From Glossina fuscipes (lineage: Eukaryota; Arthropoda; Insecta; Diptera; Glossinidae): 64,000 bases of DNA. This document shows, in pieces, positions 45,059-57,700 of the stretch. Numbering within the stretch: the stretch's first letter is position 1; the number at the start of each line of letters is the position of its first letter. The position numbers were made by a program, and so were the translations under genes. The stretch lies in NCBI RefSeq assembly GCF_014805625.2, contig NW_023998485.1:407511-471510 (forward strand), read 5' to 3'. The notes beneath the pieces are model-generated. The model was not told the origin of the DNA. It saw only the letters and a list, made by a program, of their open reading frames with translations, and made no database searches.

Positions 45059-45839
45059 CGATGTCACTGAATACTTTGATTGGTGTATGATTCGTTGTTA
45101 TATACACAACGACACGATAATTCATAAATTGTACGTTCACATTTGTAATTCTTTGATTTAATCATAAAAACTTTATTTATTGAACCTTATCTATTGAACT
45201 CTAAATAAACTAAGTAAAATAACGGGTTCGTGGTTTCTGTGCAAAAAGCGAATAGAGCAAATAGAGAGAATGAACCAATCAGTTGTTCGTTGTATCTGAG
45301 TGTGACCAAAGTTGCCATACTACTTCCAAATTGTTAAAAAAGACATTCTAAAACGAACTTTTTTATCAGCTCTTGTTATGCCCGTTTGTGGTTTGTTGAC
45401 TCAAGGTGTTAGTACAAGAGAATTTTTCCTTACAACAAAATCTAACTTCGATGTCAATTTTAAAATAGTTTTCTTTTCGTTCCATAACGAGGGGTAGTTC
45501 TTCATAAGGCAACAAGCATGCTAACCAAGATGTATCAGCGACAACAAGTGCACCCATTTTTCGGTTTGATAACACTTTATTGTTTTTTTTGAGTATATGG
45601 CCGTTTGCAGACGAGTGTTAAGTAGTTGTTCGATAAAAAGCGTACTCAAATTAAAGAAACACCAACATAATTGTCTTCGCCTATCGGTGTTGACTTGTAA
45701 TGGATTGTCAAAGTGGAAAATGCAATTACCATGAAAAATAAAGATTGTAGGTAGTAAATAGTGCGCGAATATCTCGAGAGATGTCTGCTTATTGAAGTAG
45801 TACACATGATTTTATCCAATTTTTAAGATCTGTGACACG
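45059..45839. other. no recognised gene
   Basis: Short frames on both strands only. It may include further parts of the gypsy-type element that follows, but I cannot identify them. A palindromic CGTTGTTATATACACAACG sits at 45,092-45,110. Confidence 0.4.
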
Positions 45840-46330
45840 TAACCTGCATCGATACGTGACAGTATGTCTGCAGAAGGGTTTTGTTTTTCAGGTAAACGCT
45901 CTTTGTGCAACTACAAATTGCAATAGATTGTAATCCGTTGTAATTTACAAACTGTTTGCAGTTCTGTCGAAAGTATTTAATCGGTTGCTGAAGTGCAAAT
46001 ACTTCTCTGCCATATGTGCTAGATTTAGATTGTAATGGTGTGACGCGTTCGAAATAGAAAGACAGCTTTCTCGTTGGTCTCATTACGCTGCTAAAGCAGT
46101 GTGCCGACTACTGTATGAGATGCGTCAACGCCGGGTTTACGAAAAACTAAAAGCGGGCCCTTAGCTAATTCGTTCTTACATTGTTGAAATAGCTCAATTG
46201 TATTGCAATGCTATTGAATCCTAGCTCTGCCGCATTTTCTATTACCTTTCATTATCTCGCGGAATATACTTTGGTACTCCACGGCATCTGGTAAATCTGC
46301 GGAGAAAGTTGGTCGTTCTAAGAAATCGTC
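45840..46330 (-). mobile_element. gypsy-type LTR retrotransposon pol remnant (RT end and RNase H)
   Basis: On the reverse strand, across frameshifts, it reads IELFQQCKNELAKGPLLVFR (connection between RT and RNase H in gypsy pol), then a degraded DAS-T--G-VL motif (DASHTVVGTLL), then SSTYGREVFALQQPIKYFRQ (the RNase H YS-(Y/E)RE-LA---A-KHFR motif). No LTR, integrase or gag is seen. It is a dead fragment, unrelated in position to the solo LTR at 4 kb. Confidence 0.75.
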
Positions 46331-46426
46331 TAAGTTTGCACACACGCCCAAGTGTTGTGTACACCCATATCGCTTTCACAAGTTCTGGTGGTAAGCGTAT
46401 GTGTTGTCTTTCATATGCACGCGTAT

Positions 46427-47400
46427 ATTTTATTTTATTTATTTTATTCCACTTATACTAGAAACTCAACTAAACAAGTAACAGTCGAGTTCAATAGGCT
46501 CTTAATGCAAAACTAATATTAATTAACAATAAAATTGAGTATAAGCATAATAAAACAAATAAGAAGAGAAAAAAAAAAGAAAAAGAAAAAAGAAAAAAAA
46601 GCATGTACACTATCAGCATAGGAGCACACTTACAACCGGTACAGGACCAAATTGCAAATGAACCCCTAAGCCATCGCAAACATGCATAAGCCTGGCAACC
46701 GATAATAAATTAACAATAATTCACTTTCGAAACGTAACGACTTTTTATTGATGAAAGCTAGTTTAAATACGACATAGGTAAATCGCGCGTATTAAGCAAT
46801 GTTGCTTTAATGGACTTTAAAGAGTCCGATAACGAGAATAAGTGGTAGACGTCATTTAGGTTCTTGCAAACGACTCTGAGCGGATTGAACAGCCCATAAT
46901 TAAATTTACACTGATTAAGCTTTACCAAGATAAAGTGCCTAGAGAAGCGGTTAGGGACATTGAAGCTTACTTCACCAAGTAATGAAGGCGAGTCAATAGC
47001 ACCATTTATTACTTTAATTAGAAAGGAAACGCCAAGAACAAATCTACGTTTCTCAAGAGACGGTAGGGACAGCAGAAGCAACCTATTTTCATACGGAGGA
47101 AGAGAGGCAATCGGATCCCAACCCAAATTTCTAAGGGCAAACAGCAAGAATTGCTTTTGAACTGATTCAATTGAATCTACGTAGCACCTATATGAAGGAG
47201 ACCACACAACTGAGGCATACTCGAGTATGGGTCTAACCAAACACATGTACAGCCTTTTCGTAATGTAGGGATCATCAAGCTCTTTGGACCACCTTTTTAT
47301 AAAACCAAGCGCGGACCTAGCTTTGCTAATCGAGAGCTCAATATGCAAGTTAAAACGTAACCCATGGTCAAATAGGACGCCTAAATCCGTAATCGAATCG
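46427..47400 (-). mobile_element. non-LTR retrotransposon fragment F (3' end)
   Basis: The T-rich tail at 46,427-46,449 (TATTTTATTTTATTTATTTTATT) is the reverse of the (TAAA)-type element tail. The 3' UTR follows, then a 196-codon frame (46,758-47,348) for the C-terminal RT region: SKARSALGFIKRW, YMCLVRPILEYASVVWSPSY and ENRLLLLSLPSLEKRR. It is the longest intact stretch of this part of the element in the window. Truncated at about 47,400. Confidence 0.9.
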
Positions 47401-47799
47401 TGTTGCTGTTAATTAAATACGTCAAGGAAACCTCCTCGGATTTGCCTAACGATATTTGGTTGATTATTAACTCGTATTCTCGAAGTCTTGAAAAAAGTTC
47501 ATAGATGGTCACGGTGTGATTATTCACATTTCACATTTATCATCTAGGTATGGTGAAGAGAAATCAATCTGTTGTAAAATGTGTTCCATGAACCGTTTGC
47601 GCTGCGTTCCGTTGATCAAGGCGTAGACATAGAAGGGTACTCGTGCATTCTCAACGGCGTTGTTATTAATAGATTAAGATCTATGGATGAAAACATGCAT
47701 CTGGAGTTTGGCATATGTGTGAAGCCGTGCAAGTGAGGCAAAGTGTACCGGGTTGTTTAGTAATTTATTTCGTCACTTCAATTTCCAATCCTGGTGTGA
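47401..47799. other. no recognised gene
   Basis: Intergenic DNA between two non-LTR fragments; I see nothing in it. Confidence 0.45.
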
Positions 47800-50410
47800 T
47801 ATTCGGTTTGGTTTTTGCGATCAGCGCTTCGTAATAAACCTCTTTTTTGTTTTCTTGTTTCTTTCTCTTTCTTTTGTGTGTTTACAGGTGTTCTCCTAGC
47901 TTGCTCTTCATTTACTGTGTCACTAGTAGCGCGAAGTTTACATCTACTTTCAGAGATCATTTTTGTGTGTGAGACAATCTTTTTTGTTTTTTTTTTCTTA
48001 CAACCTCTCACTCTTCTCTCTTCAATCTGTTGTCTGTTATTTTTTGACATGGAGTGTTCTATTACATTACGTCGAAAAAAAACTGACCCCGAATCTGAAC
48101 GTTTCATTACCTGTTTGATTTGTGAACGTTTTTGCCATGCGAAATGTCCTAAATCCTTTAAAGGATCTTCGTCGGTCATGTCCCGACTGTAAGAAGCGGG
48201 ATATTGACTTTTATAAATTGTTCACGGAGACAAAGCTGGAATGTTTGAAAAAACCAAGTTATCGTTCAATGAGTGTCCAGAGCACTTACTTTCTCGCCCA
48301 GTCTGTACAAGATCGACTCGTAACGTAGCGTGTGGTAGTTCATCTCCGCTTTCGCCTAAATTGGATTCGTCGACTCATGTGAGTGCTCCATCTTTCCATA
48401 CAAAGAACGTTACCGTTTCCATTATCGTTAGGTGGGCCGCTATTGAAAAAGTTCCAAATAGGTTGATTTGCCTTTGCTTTTATTACAGGCATGATGGTCC
48501 CTTGTACTACTCTTATCTACCAAATCCAACTTCCTCAAGTAGACAATATGATTTCAATGCTGGGAATGCTGAAATCTTTCTGCCTTCGTTTTATAATTTA
48601 CCAGACCTTGCTATTTCTGCGACCGTTTCGATCAAGCGATCTCGTTTTCGAAGCATGTGCACGCCATGGTTTAGCAAGGGCATTAAATATTATAAAAATA
48701 GGAAAAACGAACCTTTTAAAAAATTTATTTGAAGTGGCTTTGCTTACGACTGTTTCGCCAATTGTGCTGCAAGACATAGGTTTAATTACGTCAACTACCA
48801 ATTTTATTGCAGATAGGATAAAACCCTCACTTCTTATTAATCCCAAATATTTTTTTAAGTTTGTCAACTTCAAAAGAAAAATTTCCATGCATGTTTTTAT
48901 CAATAGCTCTCAGTCCTCTGATCATATTGAAACCTCAAATCTCTCTGCTTAACACTTATGACGAAATTTTTCAACTGCTGATTCCGATTTAACGGTTAAC
49001 TATGCGTATCTGATAACTAACTCGGTTTCGATTTCTATTTGGTCATTTCAGATAACGATGCTTTACATTGTTTCAGCTATAGCTGTGCGCCTGCACCTGA
49101 TGGGATTTCATGGTCAGATGAGCTACACTATTCAAAACTATTTCAAAGCTTTTCTGACTCCACTTCACAAATATGGAAACAGACATGACATTCAGAACTG
49201 CAGACGCATCTGTGGCCTCTAAAATATAGTTATGCGTCTAAACTTAATGGGATTCTATCACGTATACTGCACTCATGCTCTGTCGAGCTACGTGGTGTTA
49301 TTTTAATGATTTTTATCCAATCCTTGAAATGAAGTTGGAAGAGTTGTTTCTTTATTCCAATTCACAAATATGGAAGGAGACATCACGTTGAGAACTATAG
49401 AACCATCGCCAAGTGGAGTGTCTTACCTAAATTCTTTAAGCGAATTTTTACTCAGCATGTAGCTTTTGCTATTAGACCGTATATTTCCCAGTTCGAGCAT
49501 GGCGTTTGGAAAGGAAGATCTACTGTACAAATCTGTTAGAGTTCACTTGCCGTGTTTGCAAGCCCTTTTCTAGTGACCTTTCCTTCTTAACGAGGAAGAC
49601 TTTCAATACTGAGCATTTCATTGATTCACACTAGTTGGAAAACGTTGATTCGTACTTCGCTTTAAGGGTTCTATTGGACCAAAGACTACGTTTTAAATTG
49701 AACATTTGGCTTTAAGTAAAGTTAGGTCTGCGCTTGGTTTCATTAAAAGGTGGTCCAAAGAGCTGAAGGATCGTTATATTACAAAAAGGCTATAAATGGG
49801 TTTAGTTAGATCAATGCTTGAGCACGCCTCCCTTGTGTGCTGTCTTTCCCATGGATGTTATGTAGATTTGATTGAAGCAAAGCTAGTTTGGGTTGGGACC
49901 CTCTCTGCTTTGTCTCTCTGCCACCTTATGAAAATAGGTTGCTTCTGTTATCCTACCCGTTCAGAGCTGACTATCACTTACTTTCAATAGCGAATTCTGC
50001 AAAGTCTAACAAAACAATTGTGGTTAACACGCGTGATTTGCCTACGTATTTAAACTAACTTGTAATTTTAACATCTCATTATGATTCGAAAATGAATTGG
50101 TGTTGTTTATTGTATCGGTAGCCAAGCTTTTGCATGTTTGCGTAGGGGCTCACTTGCAACTTGCATCAGTGCTGGTTGTGTACATGCTTTTTTATTTTAC
50201 TCCTTTTTCTATCTATCTATCTTATTCTAGTTATACCTGAATTATTTTTTTAATTATTATTTTTTTTTTTTTTTTCTTTACTTCTCCTTATTTTCTTTAT
50301 ACTAGTTTTCAATATTAATTACTGTAACATTTACTTCTTAGAGTCAATTGAATTCGACTCTTAATTTGTTTTAGATGAGTTTCATGTGTAAATAAATAAA
50401 ATAAATAAAG
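47800..50410 (+). mobile_element. non-LTR retrotransposon G, internally deleted, intact 3' tail
   Basis: ORF1 starts MECSITLRRKKTDPESERF with TCLICERFCHAKCPKS and SCPDCKKRD (48,050-48,220), the most complete zinc finger in the window. Most of the endonuclease is deleted. Fragments of the linker (TPWFSKGIKYYKNRKN), early RT (NPKYFFKFVNFKRK at 48,840) and RT (NYRTIAKWSVLPKFFKRIF near 49,400) follow. The C-terminal part and 3' UTR end with AAATAAATAAAATAAATAAA at 50,391-50,409. Its 5' UTR differs from elements D and E, so it is another subfamily. The start is approximate. Confidence 0.8.
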
Positions 50411-51235
50411 TACAACAATGTAATTTCAAAGCAAATTTCAAAACAATTGACATGTGATGGGGTGGCGTCACCATTAGGTTCTAAAAGTGCTTAACGGGCT
50501 TCAGTAACAGATTTATTCAAATCAAACAACAAAAGTAATGAACATCGAAAATGCAACTTCGAGCGCTCCATTATTAGCGTGTGTATACACACAATAGCGC
50601 AATAATACTAAATGGAGAACTGTTCTTTTTTATAGAAGAAGGTGTAAATCTTCGAATTTAACCGATGTGTACTTTGTACTAAGTATTTCTACTCTCAATA
50701 GTAATCATAAAATGTTTCATATCGTCAGGTACATACACAGGCGACATAAAATATAATCATTTAATATAGTACCAATTTCTTTTTCGTCAGAAAAAGAGTA
50801 TAATTTCTTCTCTAAATTTATCACTGCTTTTAAATTTAAAACGTTCGCAAATTAACTTTTCAGCCCTATTCACCTAAACTCTGCTGAGCATCGCAGGCAC
50901 TAAAGCAGCTTCTAATATAAATAAAATTATTCGGTTTCACGCTTAGAATAAAGGTCACCCGCTCTTACTTATTGAATTTTTTTCATATAGCAGTTCCTTT
51001 TAAGTCTGATGCAATGCATAGGTGCAACATGAGCAACCAAGTTTCGATCTAGATGCTCCATGAAGCATAAATTTCTTCTGTAAAGCAGCCCGAGTACTAT
51101 AACGCGAGTCAAATTTCCGAGTTTATATAAAAAAGAAAAACACAAAAGGCATTAAAAGTGGTCAGCCTTAGTTAAATGCAATGGTTTTATGCAATCACTA
51201 ATCCGATGACAAAATTTTACATGAAAGGCAAAGAC
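50411..51235. other. no recognised gene
   Basis: A+T-rich DNA between two non-LTR pieces; nothing recognised. Confidence 0.5.
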
Positions 51236-51637
51236 ACAACTTTGCTTAATACGTGCGATTTGCCAATGTTGTATTGAAACAAATATTTAATCTTAGCATC
51301 TCATTATGACTCGAAAATTAACTGGTCGTCGGTTCTCAAGCCTTTCCATGTTTGCAATGATTTAGTAGCTTATTTGCAACCTGGATCGGTATCCGTTGTG
51401 GGCCCGCTGTGTTAGCTGTGTACATGCTTTTTTTCCTTTTTTTTTTCTTTCTATTTATTAATACATGAATTATTAATTAATTGTTTGTGTTATTTTTTTT
51501 TCTTTTCTGTACATCTCTTTATATACTTTATACTAGCTTTTAATAATAACCAACATAAGATTTACTTCTAAGAGTCAATTGAATTCGACTGTTAATTTAT
51601 TTCACTTGGGTTTCATGACCGGGTAAATAGCTAATAA
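51236..51637 (+). mobile_element. non-LTR retrotransposon 3' UTR fragment H
   Basis: It matches the last 370 bp of element G: AATACGTGCGATTTGCC, TTGCAACCTGGATC, GTACATGCTTTTTTTCC, GAGTCAATTGAATTCGACT and the end GGGTTTCATG. The tail is not the TAAA type here. Only the last few RT codons and the 3' UTR remain. Confidence 0.85.
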
Positions 51638-51713
51638 TGACATAAAAATACCATTGTGGGCTTTGAATAAATGCTATTTTTCAAATATAATTATATGGTA
51701 GTATACGAACCTT

Positions 51714-52153
51714 TTTCCAATTTTCATTTTTGCCATTCAAATCTTCTACTATATCTTTAAAACCATATTCTCTCTGAAATGTGTAGAATTTTTTGATGCT
51801 TTTTGGAGTTAATTCTAACATTTTTTGTTAAAAAATATACAAAAAGGCTAAAGTGCACCGCAGTTTATCATGAAATACTTTTATTATTATATATTATTCT
51901 TATTATTATCATAATTATTATTATTATTCATCCAATTTCCAATTTTCATTTTTGCCATTCAAATCTTCTACTATATCTTTAAAACCATATTCTCTCTGAA
52001 ATGTGTAGAATTTTTTGATGCTTTTTGGAGTTAATTCTAACATTTTTTGTTAAAAAATATACAAAAAGGCTAAAGTGCACCGCAGTTTATCATGAAATAC
52101 TTTTATTATTATATATTATTCTTATTATTATCATAATTATTATTATTATTCAT
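51714..52153. repeat. 222-bp tandem duplication carrying a short conserved reading frame
   Basis: Two copies, offset by exactly 222 bp, are identical as far as I can check, including a (ATT)n tract. On the reverse strand each holds an ATG (51,821 and 52,043) followed by the same 35 codons (MLELTPKSIKKFYTFQREYG, then FKDIVEDLNGKNENW). The two copies end with different last codons. Identity implies a recent event, or an assembly artefact. Confidence 0.9.
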
Positions 52154-52329
52154 ATACTTATTTTAAAAAAGTGGAAAATACTCGAAAAAGTGGTGCGATC
52201 ATAACCATTTTCAATAGCGTTACCTTCCTTGGCCCAAGCATGTCAATGAACAAAATTGCGCTCACAGCGTGGATAGACCGACAGGCAAACTTGGTCAAAG
52301 GTGGATTTATGTAAAGTCCTTCTATGTGG

Positions 52330-53213
52330 TGCGCTTATCTTTAATATAGCCTTGTACCATAAGTGGTGCAGGGTATAAAGAGTGCCTTTCTTGATCGTAA
52401 ATTGAATCCCTTCATTCAACCATGTGCCAATTGTATAATAAGTAAGAAGGTTATATTCGGCAGGGCGAGTTTTGCATACCCATCACTTTGCTTCTCGCTT
52501 TCCACCCTCCACGTTCTTTTATTGGGTACCCATATCGCTGAAATTGTTAAGAAACGATAAATTGTGGTGTCTACCATATTCATCTTAGACTTAACCCATT
52601 TTTAGGCAGATAATATATCTTCATTTGAGGAATGTACAAGATAGTTCCAAACAATCGTGTTTTGCTTGTATTAAGATCCAAACAACCGTGTTTTGCTTGT
52701 ATTAAGATAAATCAGCAAAAAACCCCAAAAAATATAGAAAAATAAAATTTAGTTACTTGCAGCTTTGTGAGGACGTGACCGATTTTTTCCATTTTTGTAC
52801 GTAAAGAATGCATCGTAAAGTCAATGCGGAAAATTTCAGCCTTCTAACTTTTATAATTTCTGAGTAACGAGCAAAAGCCCATTAAGTTTTGTTAAGAGAA
52901 ACCGGGTTGTAATCAGTTTATGCTCCAATACGGGCTGCTACTCAATTTGGCCCATTTTGCCCATGTTTTTACCAAATTTGAAATTAATATTTACATTTTT
53001 TGCGACCAAGAGAGTGCCAACAACTAACACCACATGGACATACAGACGGACAGACGTAGCTTAATCAATTCAGGATTTCGCGCTGATCAAGAATACGTTT
53101 TTTTTTTTAAGGCTCTGAAGCTTCCTTTGGGGTGTTATACAAATTATGAAAAAAAAAACCAAACCGAGTGTACCCCCACCCTTCAGTGGTGGGTATAAAA
53201 ATCAATATTTTTA
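52330..53213 (-). repeat. INE-1/DINE-1-like repeat
   Basis: On the reverse strand it begins TATACCCACCACTGAAGGG, then CCAAAGGAAGCTTC, 'ACGTATTCTTGATCAGCG' and 'ACGTCTGTCCGTCTG', the INE-1 order. 52,365-52,382 (GTGCAGGGTATAAAGAG) is an extra end-like segment, so two insertions may be joined. A 31-bp direct repeat (CCAAACAA/ACCGTGTTTTGC...) lies at 52,647-52,708. Confidence 0.75.
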
Positions 53214-54465
53214 GAAACCCCTATATGCCTCACTCGACATCGAAATGTGGATTAAATGATTTTTTTTGTTTTAAATTCTGCTTATGACCACATGCGTAGT
53301 TTGTCGCAGAGCCCTTTAAATCGATACTGCCGCGCGAAAATAACTTCGGTGTTGTCATTTTTTTAATATACTTCAGACACAATATTTTTTATAATACTGG
53401 AAAATAGGTTTAATAATCTAAAAATTTTTTTTTTTCAAGGTGTTACAGCGATCTCCTCCCATATAGCTATTTAAACCGTTGCATAAGATTCTAGAGGACG
53501 AACATAACTCATTTGACTATTCTCTCCGTACCATAAATAGTTGATAAACGCATTTTACCGACTTGTAATACATCCAAATAAGAGATAAAGTTGTCCACAG
53601 TGACGTATTTTCACTACTACGGATTAATTCTTGAACAAACAGTAATCCTTGAATGATGGTTAATTAGACATGTGTAGAAAGCGCTTCCGCGGTAGGTCTG
53701 CATTTGTGCGCTCTTTCCGCACATAAAACAAAGACGCACTTGAGTTTTATTTATTGCATATGAAAGTAATTAAATGCCAGCTTTACAATATACCAAGCAG
53801 TTCTCGCGCTAACTTTATTTTAATGCCTTATTCGTTTCATCATAAAGGCTTAATTAAACGTTCAGGCGAAGCACATATGTATTCTTCATTAGATTAAATA
53901 AAAACTAACATTCATTGACCGGCTTCCATATGCATTACAAATAACTTACGACTTCTAGAAAGTATTATTCCAAAATTTGTCGTTAGATATAATGGTGAGT
54001 CGTCCATCATTGTAAAAAGGCTGTTGAGTTAATGATTATAGAAGATTTTTTTCAAGGAAAATTTCGCTTTTTTAGTTGGTTTATGTAGAAGGTTTCAACT
54101 TAAATTAATTGATTTATTAAACTTAATTTTTTTCTTTCGTGCCATATAAATTTTTATAGCTTCTAATCAAACAAATGTTAAATGTAACTCGTGTTGTTTT
54201 TTTTTCTCATATTATTTCTTGATAATAAAACATTAAATGTAAGAAGACAAAAAAGTACAAAGCAGCACGAAAATCGTTATTTGAGAAACTACAGAAAATT
54301 TAGGTCAAATTATGTCGCAGTTAAATATTGTTATTGTTGCTATTCTTTTAGTCCTATCAAGTGTTTTGCTTTTCTGTTCACTTATTTATGCATTTTTTTT
54401 TCATAGTTATTTATTGACCGTGGTGGGTTCAGATTCTTTTCTTAACCATTTTGCAATTTATCTTA
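53214..54465. other. no recognised gene
   Basis: A+T-rich DNA with nothing recognised. Confidence 0.5.
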
Positions 54466-54760
54466 AGGCTCTAAAGAGTTAGACTGCATTTTGAATTTTA
54501 AATCTATCTTAAAATTATTCATTAGTAATGAGATTTGAAGACAAGATTTTTAGTGCCTAGAGGTAATGTTAGTCAATCTTATTATTATATAATATAATAA
54601 TTTCCTTATCTTCAGGCTCTAAAGAGTTAGACTGCATTTTGAATTTTAAATATATCTTAAAATTATTCATTAGTAATGAGATTTGAAGACAAGATTTTTA
54701 GTACCTAGAGGTAACGTTAGTCAATCTTATTATTATATAATATCATAATTTCCTTAAGAA
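54466..54760. repeat. 148-bp tandem duplication
   Basis: Copies start at 54,466 and 54,614 (AGGCTCTAAAGAGTTAGACT) and differ at about five positions, for example AATCTATC/AATATATC and GTGCCTAG/GTACCTAG. It is older than the 222-bp duplication upstream. Confidence 0.95.
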
Positions 54761-57700
54761 TTTTAAGCAATTTCTTAAATTAGATAGCAATTCGCTATAA
54801 AAATATATGTCATAAATACTAAACAGATGAAAGCAGTAAAGTGGGCTTGTTTCGATATTTGATTTACGCGTGTTGCTTGAAAACGGAATTTCGAGAAGTC
54901 TATCAAGTTTAAACCCAGTTCGGCCAAAATGTAATTTCACGTGTTGACTTTGTTTAATCCTAGAATCATCTTTGATATATTGGTATATAACGGACACATT
55001 TTTGGCGGTATTAGTATTTAGTACTAGATTAGTAGTTAGTAGATCTACGGCGACATTTTTTCATAGAATTATCTTAGGGGGAGGATCGATTAAAGTATGT
55101 ACGAGATTCTGAGGAATTGTGTATTTATTATCAATTATCTTAAGTGATTAATTATTTTATATTTATGTTAATGTTTATATATATATATTTATGTTTATAT
55201 ATCCATATATTTGATATTTAAGCTATTTATATTTATTACTGCATATATACTGTATATTATATAACTTAGTTAGACTAAAGAAATAAATTTTTGGACTAAA
55301 AGGTTGGTTGAGCACTGGCTACCAAGACTATTGGCTTATGTTTCTATTTTTATTTCTATTTCTTTTTATACATATACTTTGCAAATATACGTATACTTAC
55401 ACTTACGCTTTTATTTGTATGTGATATAAAATTGTCCACGGTCAAACTTTGCCTTATCTATTACCGGTAGAGAGATAAGGTTCTTAGTGCAAACATCAAC
55501 TGAGTAGATACCAATGTGTCTATGACATTCAAAATTAATTTCAATAACGCAATCGCGCTGATTCGATCATCCAACGTTACCGTCATAAAATTTATTGTTT
55601 TGCGTTATATCACTTTGAAGAGCGTTTACATAAGGATGAAAATTTTTTTGGTTAATTGAAAGTGAAATCAGAAAATCTTACCTTCGAAATCTTATAACCC
55701 GAGTCGATCAGAATGAAAGAAACAATTGCTAATTTCAATATTTATGATCAGAACGCGTGTTTGGGATCAATTCAGTTATAGTTAGCTATAGTGTGTCAAC
55801 AAAAAAGATTTGAAATATAATTGTCAAAAATTCATTATCATCAAACATCAACGTCATGCACAAACTTTATAAAAACATAACGAAAATAATAAAAACAAGT
55901 TTTGAAATAGTCGAATTTGATTTATCAATAAAAATATGCATGAAAATTGAAAGTCGTACATATGTAATGCACTGTACATTTGTCTAATGGACGCACCCCA
56001 AACTAGCAAGTATAATAATTCGGGTTCAACAAAAAGCATTCGCGATCTGTGCACTTTGGATCTTTATTTCACGCAAGCTATCCATGTCCCCTTAAAATCT
56101 ATCAATAATTTTAGAAGTTGTCAAATCTTGGATCTAGTAAATTGGGGGGAAAAACAAATTAAATAAATTTTTTAAAAATTATGCAAACTTCTACCGATTA
56201 TTAGGGACAATATATTTTGAGGAAAAGTGACGATATTTTGCATTCAGAACAATACAAATATAAAAAAAAAGAAAGTATAGCTGTTATTGAACAACGGCCG
56301 ATACTCGATATATCGAATTCTTTATGCTTTTGCATTCGAATGCCCTCATTCAATTCTTTCATAGGTATTCGTGACTGTTACGCATGGAATGACAAAATTA
56401 ATATTATCTCTTTTTGCTTATATACATAAATAAAAAAAAAACCAAATTCACATTCAACGTTAAAAACATGTTTTGCTGAACTTCTTTAAATAAATAAAAA
56501 CGTTTAAATATTAAAGCCATTTTATTCAAATATCATAATGTCAACCTTTTGTTTACAGTTCTTAAGAATATTTTATTTTAACTTCTTATGATGACATTTA
56601 ACATGTATATCAAATTTAATTATATACAAAATATATGTTGATTATAAATACATACCTAGTGATATGTTGCACAAATCAATAAATGAACTGAGAAATGTCG
56701 TAACAGTATATCGTCTAATAACAGAGCGTCTAGAAGAAGATCACATTAATTGAAATGAAAAATGAATTGTAACTAATGCATTTAGATCAATAAATATTTT
56801 CAGGTACTCGTAACATAAGTGATAGTTGTTTTTAATTGAAATTTAAAATAATTTACTCGTAACGCTTAGCGGTTAATGATTTGTACAAATTTTTGTGAGA
56901 GTGTTTAAAAGCAACAAAAATAACAACAGCAAAAAGTTTTTTTTTGCAGCAGGTCCATAAAAAAAACTCGAAACGACATCAATAACATTTTCATATCATT
57001 TCACATAGATGCATACATGCATCTGTTTTACACTAAGCAGCGCAGCATCCACTCACTTTTAGGTTTACTCAGACAGCTCTTAGCAATTTTCAGAGAATTT
57101 GTTGATTGAAAGAGTTTTTTTTTTTAATATTGGTAGGCGTCCGAGAGTCAGCACAAATGTGCATTAGAGCCAGAGAGAAATCATTAATACAAGCACTTGT
57201 GCCTTAAGGCCTTCCTCAGAACGATACACAAAACCAAAGACCACAAAAGGTCAGTCACGTTTATACAACAACAATACAAGAAAATTACCTAACTTAAAGT
57301 TGACTTGCTTTTGCCCGAAATGAAAAATCAAGCGACGAGAAGACAGAAAAATCAATATAATTAAATAATTTAGATTCAATTTAAGCGAAACTAATAGCTA
57401 AAAAAATTGTAATTATTATAGAAAACAAAACAGTTTTTTATTACCTCATCAAAGAGAAAAAAAATTACAAAAATTCACTACTATTTTGGTTGCAATTTTA
57501 ATAAAACGTTGTTGCTATTGCATTGCTAACATAAGATACTTGTGAGCAGTACCGTCATCATTTTCATCATGATCATAGAAAATGTAACCCAATCATCGAA
57601 TGCAACCATATGTACTTATGACCAGCTTCACAATCACATTTGCCGCAAACGAGTTGCAGATAACAAGTCATCATCATGATCATCATTGCCGTGCTCGTTG

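Noticed and set aside
46960..47160. 66-codon forward frame
   Set aside because: It is antisense to the C-terminal RT region of element F.
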